DNA of 15,569 nucleotides, from positions 1-15,569 of the forward strand of contig CAIYSH010000423.1 in NCBI GenBank assembly GCA_903928755.1, in the 5' to 3' direction. Positions 12,053 to 15,569 of this stretch are shown piece by piece (within the stretch, counting starts at the first letter, position 1; each line of letters begins with the position of its first letter). Source of the DNA: an uncultured Alphaproteobacteria bacterium. GTDB lineage: Bacteria; Pseudomonadota; Alphaproteobacteria; Caulobacterales; Caulobacteraceae. The notes beneath the pieces were generated by a model. It searched no databases and had not been told where the DNA came from. It saw only the letters and a program-made list of their open reading frames with translations. The translations under genes were made by a program, and so were the position numbers.

Positions 12053-14158
12053 ATGCATCTCCGAATCGGAACTCTCGCCCTCGCCCTTCTTGTCGGGATT
12101 TTCGCGGGCCCTGTCCAGGCTCAGGCCGCGAAACACCCTGTCTATCGTGGCGAGATACTCGTCGATACCTATGGCGTCCCGCACGTTTACGGTACAGACG
12201 AAGCCTCAATGTTCTATGGTTTCGGCTACGCCACGATGCAGAACCATGGCGACCTGGTGATGAAGCTTTATGCCCAGGCCCGCGGTCGTGCGGCCGAGTA
12301 TTATGGCGCGTCAGAGGTCAAGTCCGACAAGTGGGCGATCACCAACCACGTCTACGAGCGGGCGACTGCCTGGTATAAACGCCAACCCGCACATTTCCGC
12401 TCCGACCTCGACGCCTTCGCAGACGGCATCAATGCCTACGGAAGGGAGCACCCTGAAAAACTCACTCCGGCAACCCGTGCCGTATTACCCGTCAACGGCA
12501 CGGATGTGGTGGCCCACGCCCATCGGATGTTCAACTTCCTCTATGTGGCACCTGAAGCCAGGACCATGCAGGCCAATGATGCAGACGGCTCCAACGCCTG
12601 GGCCATTGCGCCGAAGAAATCAGCCAGCGGTTCGACCATGCTGCTCGCCAACCCGCATCTCGCCTGGGAACCGGCTTATACGACCTATTTCGAAATGGAC
12701 CTGAACGCTCCCGGCTATCATGCTTACGGTGCCACCCAGGTGGGCCTGCCGGTTCTGCGTTTCATGTTCAACGACCGGATGGGGTTTACCAACACGGTCA
12801 ATAGCATTGTGGGCTCGACCAATTACGAGCTGAAACTGGCGGACGGCGGCTACAAGTTTGACGGAAAGGTCCTTCCGTTCAAGACAGCGATCAGGAGCCT
12901 GAAGGTCCGTCAGCCTGATGGGAGCCTGAAGACGGAAACCTTCGAAATCCGCGAGAGCGTGCAGGGCCCGGTCTTCACGAACAGCGCCGGCAAGACGATT
13001 GCGCTGCGCGTCGCCGGGCTCAATCGTCCCTTTGGCCTGCTGCAGTATTGGGACATGGGCAAGGCTCGGAGCTTCGCCGAGTACGAGAGGGTGATGAAGC
13101 GGTTGCAGATACCCTCCTTCAACATCATCTATGCCGACAAGGAAGGTCACATCCAGTATCTGTACAACGGTGTTCTGCCCAAACACTCCACAGGAGACCG
13201 CAATTACTGGGCAGGAAACCTGCCAGGCGACACGTCCTCGACCCTCTGGGACGATGGCGACATGCACGTCTACGCAGACTTGCCAAAGGTCAATGACCCG
13301 GCAACGGGCTATGTACAGAATACTAATGACCCGCCGTGGATCAGCACTTATCCGCAGGCGATCCATTACGCGGACTACCCGAAATACATGTACAATGAGG
13401 GTCCGGTTTCGTTGCGCGGGCAACAGTCCAACCATCTGATCGGCGACCCGCCTAAACTTTCCTTCGATGATCTCATCAGGCGAAAACTCGACACCCACGT
13501 GCTGATGGCCGACCGCGTTTTGGACGACCTGATTTCCGCAGCATCGGCTGACCCAGACCCGGAGGTCCAGCAGGCCGTACAGCTGCTCCGGGACTGGAAC
13601 CGTCAGAACGACGCCGATTCCAGGGCCGCCTTGCTGTTCGAAACCTGGGCCGCCAAATTTGCAGGCCCCAACTTCATCAGTGACGCCAATTACAGGGTTC
13701 GCTGGTCGGCGACGGCTCCGATTTCGACGCCCGTGGGTATCAAGGATCCGGCGCAGGCTTTGGCCCTGCTGAAGGCAGCGATTGTCGACACCAAGATGAG
13801 GTATGGCCGCCTTGATCGTCCCTTTGGCGAGGTGGCGCAGTTCAATGCCGGTGGCGGCAGCGCACTGAACCTTCCCGGCAATGGGGGATTCGGCAATATG
13901 GGTGTGTTCCGGGTCATTACCTGGAGCCCGATCAAGAACGGTCTGCGCATCCCGGTTCACGGCGAAACCTGGGTTTCGCTGGTGGAGTTCTCAACCCCGA
14001 TCAAGGCCGTTGGTGCCATGAGCTACGGCGCGTCTACCCAACCCGGCTCGCCGCACCGTAGCGACCAGTTGAAGTTCCTGGCGGACAAGAAGCTCCGGAC
14101 ACTGTGGTACACACGCCGGGAGGTCGAAAAACACCTCGAGGATAAGATCGTCTATTGA
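12053..14158 (+). CDS. Exported penicillin-acylase-family Ntn hydrolase (penicillin/AHL acylase type)
   Basis: 701 aa. An N-terminal signal peptide (1-25, hydrophobic core LALALLVGIF, cleavage likely after AQA) sends it to the periplasm. The precursor would self-cleave before Ser180 in ADGSNAWAI, freeing the N-terminal nucleophile serine of the beta chain. H202 in NPHLAW stands at beta-position 23, as in cephalosporin and acyl-homoserine-lactone acylases. The alpha chain begins with the family phrase VDTYGVPHVYG (38-48). Such enzymes cleave amide bonds of beta-lactams, N-acyl homoserine lactones, aculeacin-type lipopeptides or N-acyl amino acids; the substrate cannot be told here. The start at 12053 has GAAGG about 8 nt upstream and places the signal peptide correctly; the frame is open 25 codons further up without one. 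It converges, 13 bp away, with the FG-GAP gene. Confidence 0.9.
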   Translation: MHLRIGTLALALLVGIFAGPVQAQAAKHPVYRGEILVDTYGVPHVYGTDEASMFYGFGYATMQNHGDLVMKLYAQARGRAAEYYGASEVKSDKWAITNHVYERATAWYKRQPAHFRSDLDAFADGINAYGREHPEKLTPATRAVLPVNGTDVVAHAHRMFNFLYVAPEARTMQANDADGSNAWAIAPKKSASGSTMLLANPHLAWEPAYTTYFEMDLNAPGYHAYGATQVGLPVLRFMFNDRMGFTNTVNSIVGSTNYELKLADGGYKFDGKVLPFKTAIRSLKVRQPDGSLKTETFEIRESVQGPVFTNSAGKTIALRVAGLNRPFGLLQYWDMGKARSFAEYERVMKRLQIPSFNIIYADKEGHIQYLYNGVLPKHSTGDRNYWAGNLPGDTSSTLWDDGDMHVYADLPKVNDPATGYVQNTNDPPWISTYPQAIHYADYPKYMYNEGPVSLRGQQSNHLIGDPPKLSFDDLIRRKLDTHVLMADRVLDDLISAASADPDPEVQQAVQLLRDWNRQNDADSRAALLFETWAAKFAGPNFISDANYRVRWSATAPISTPVGIKDPAQALALLKAAIVDTKMRYGRLDRPFGEVAQFNAGGGSALNLPGNGGFGNMGVFRVITWSPIKNGLRIPVHGETWVSLVEFSTPIKAVGAMSYGASTQPGSPHRSDQLKFLADKKLRTLWYTRREVEKHLEDKIVY

Positions 14159-14171
14159 GCGTGAATGACCA

Positions 14172-15569
14172 TCAGAAGCCGACAGGGCGACGGACCATCA
14201 GAGACCTGCCGAAATAGCTGACGGGCGTGACATTGGGGATACGGTGAACCTTGCGGCCCGTATTGCCCATGAAAGTGACCTCCACAGTCACCCTGGTCTG
14301 GCCTGGAAGGCCGAAGTGCACGGGCGCGGCATTCTGGGAATTGTATCCGCCTCCAGTGGAAACCTGACCTGCGCCCAGCAGTTGGCCTTTGGCACCGTAG
14401 ACACGCACTTCTGCGCCAGCCTGGGTATATCGGCCTTTGGCGTCCAGAACCATCACACTGAGGGACTGGCGGGCCTTGTCGGCCGGCAGGTTGTTCCGGA
14501 ACACAAAGTGGCTGCCGTGCTCTGTGTAGCCGCGGGTAACAGAAAGATCGATGGCACCGTCATTATTGTAGTCGACCCAGCTCACGCCGTGATCGCCAGC
14601 ATTCAACGGACTGCCTTCATCAAGGACATTGATGAAACGCTTTCCCCCTTCATTGTGAAACAGACTGTCCTTTGGCCTGGAAACAGGGCTGTCGCCCACA
14701 TAGGACATGACCACAAGGTCGGGATAGCCATCGTTATCATAGTCGCCCCAGGCTGTACCGACGGCGTGGTTCTCGATCCCCACATCCGTTTCCTTGGCCG
14801 TGTTGGTGAAACTGCCGTCGCCATTATTGTGCCAGAGGGCATTGTGACCGTAGTTCGGAACAAAGATGTCCAATTCACCATCGCGATCGTAATCGCCCAC
14901 CGCACAGCCGACCCCTCCCTCGTCCTTGGTTCGCGGCAGGCTTGTCATGCCCAGTTGCGGTGCTACGTCGGAAAAGCCCTTGTCGCCGTCATTACGAAGC
15001 AACTGGTCCGCCTTTCCAGATTGGTTGCCCAGAAACAGGTCAAGATCACCGTCCTTGTCGAAGTCGAGCCAGCAGGCACCGACGGTGGAGCTTGTCACGG
15101 TCGGTGCGCCAGCGGCGAAAACCTGGGTGAACCTGCCGCCATCATTGCGGAAGAGCTTGTTCGCGCCGGTCCGGTCGGTGGTGTAGATGTCGACATCGCC
15201 GTCATTGTCGTAGTCGATCCAGTTATTCTGGCGCGAAGAACGTCCTGGTACGGTCAGGCCGAGCGCCTCGGCGACATTGACGAACCGCTTTCCGCTGACG
15301 TTGTGAAAGACCGCGCTGGGCTTGTCTGGCAGGGTGGAGCCGGCCATCAGGTCCAGCCACCCATCACTGTCATAGTCGCCCCAACTGAGGCCGCGGAATT
15401 CACCGCCGGCAGTCGGCAGACCCAGGGGCCCACCAATGCTCACCAGTGTGCCCTTATCGTTACGATAGAGCCGGACTTCACCGCTTTTAAGAGAGACGGC
15501 AAGATCGAGATCACCATCCCGGTCGAAGTCGCCCCAGGCGTTGGACAGGGATCCCGGCATGGCCAGCAA
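14172..15569 (-). CDS. FG-GAP/VCBS repeat protein with ASPIC/UnbV domain (CRTAC1-like), 5' truncated
   Basis: 465 residues are present; the frame is open to the right edge, so the N-terminus and any signal peptide are missing. Seven calcium-binding-type D-x-D-x-D-G-x-x-D motifs occur at fragment residues 14, 65, 119, 169, 227, 277 and 333 (for example DFDRDGDLD and DYDNDGDVD), spaced 50-58 residues, as expected for blades of a beta-propeller. The sixth has D-x-D-x-D-G-Y-P-D and the seventh an Asn in place of one Asp. Residues about 384-445 (GAEVRVYG through GGGYNSQNAAPVHFGL) match the ASPIC/UnbV domain. Such proteins are usually exported and bind surfaces, glycans or partner proteins; no enzyme activity is indicated. 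No terminator is visible in the 13 bp between its stop and that of the convergent acylase gene. Confidence 0.9.
   Translation of the reverse strand: MLAMPGSLSNAWGDFDRDGDLDLAVSLKSGEVRLYRNDKGTLVSIGGPLGLPTAGGEFRGLSWGDYDSDGWLDLMAGSTLPDKPSAVFHNVSGKRFVNVAEALGLTVPGRSSRQNNWIDYDNDGDVDIYTTDRTGANKLFRNDGGRFTQVFAAGAPTVTSSTVGACWLDFDKDGDLDLFLGNQSGKADQLLRNDGDKGFSDVAPQLGMTSLPRTKDEGGVGCAVGDYDRDGELDIFVPNYGHNALWHNNGDGSFTNTAKETDVGIENHAVGTAWGDYDNDGYPDLVVMSYVGDSPVSRPKDSLFHNEGGKRFINVLDEGSPLNAGDHGVSWVDYNNDGAIDLSVTRGYTEHGSHFVFRNNLPADKARQSLSVMVLDAKGRYTQAGAEVRVYGAKGQLLGAGQVSTGGGYNSQNAAPVHFGLPGQTRVTVEVTFMGNTGRKVHRIPNVTPVSYFGRSLMVRRPVGF

Noticed and set aside
12620..13960. 446-codon open frame on the minus strand
   Set aside because: It lies wholly within the acylase gene in antisense, has no ribosome site or domain, and is a shadow of the coding strand.
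1..15569. Mobile element, prophage or defence system
   Set aside because: No transposase, integrase, direct repeats, CRISPR repeats, nuclease or toxin-antitoxin pair is visible; the window reads as two catabolic modules plus exported proteins.

Overview
The window is GC-rich, densely coded bacterial DNA. Most genes begin at a good Shine-Dalgarno site and several are translationally coupled. The gene set is a TetR-controlled aromatic ring-cleavage operon, a haloalkane dehalogenase operon, a large arylsulfatase, an exported penicillin-acylase-type Ntn hydrolase and an FG-GAP/UnbV protein. This mix fits a metabolically versatile alphaproteobacterium of the Caulobacterales or Sphingomonadales type. 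That placement is inference from gene content; there is no rRNA or marker gene here. I see no tRNA, rRNA, CRISPR array, transposase, integrase or long repeat.

Layout. (1) Positions 1-1353 (+) hold the C-terminal part of an arylsulfatase cut by the left edge. (2) Positions 5966-1440 (-) hold a tight four-gene operon: a two-domain VOC extradiol dioxygenase, a PheA/TfdB-type FAD monooxygenase, an atypical SDR without the YxxxK catalytic pair, and a fumarylacetoacetate-hydrolase-family enzyme. The first junction is an ATGA overlap, the second a TGATG overlap, and the third a gap of 11 bp. (3) Divergent from it, at 6138-8273 (+), are a TetR regulator, a crotonase-fold enzyme and a small four-helix membrane protein. 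(4) Positions 10872-8431 (-) hold a second operon: an HLD-I type haloalkane dehalogenase, a small membrane protein with a histidine-rich loop, and a DUF2855 protein coupled to it by ATGA. A 27-codon ORF with a strong ribosome site lies in its leader. A TATAAT promoter followed by a perfect 7+1+7 palindrome lies further upstream. A second TetR gene (11777-11160, -) sits just behind this promoter. (5) Positions 12053-14158 (+) encode a secreted penicillin-acylase-family protein. It converges, with a 13 bp gap, on an FG-GAP/VCBS-repeat protein with an ASPIC/UnbV domain (15569-14172, -) that is cut by the right edge.

Working model (inference). The left half could take an aryl sulfate or phenol to ring cleavage: the sulfatase frees a phenol, the FAD enzyme hydroxylates it to a catechol-like diol, the VOC dioxygenase opens the ring, and the FAH enzyme splits or otherwise processes the product. 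The SDR and crotonase would work on side chains or CoA intermediates. TetR-1 is placed to repress this block. The right half looks like a separate TetR-2-controlled dehalogenation unit in which the DUF2855 and membrane proteins are unexplained partners of the dehalogenase. The genes of known family are ordinary individually. The least described parts are the dehalogenase/membrane/DUF2855 unit with its leader ORF, and the catalytically atypical SDR and crotonase.
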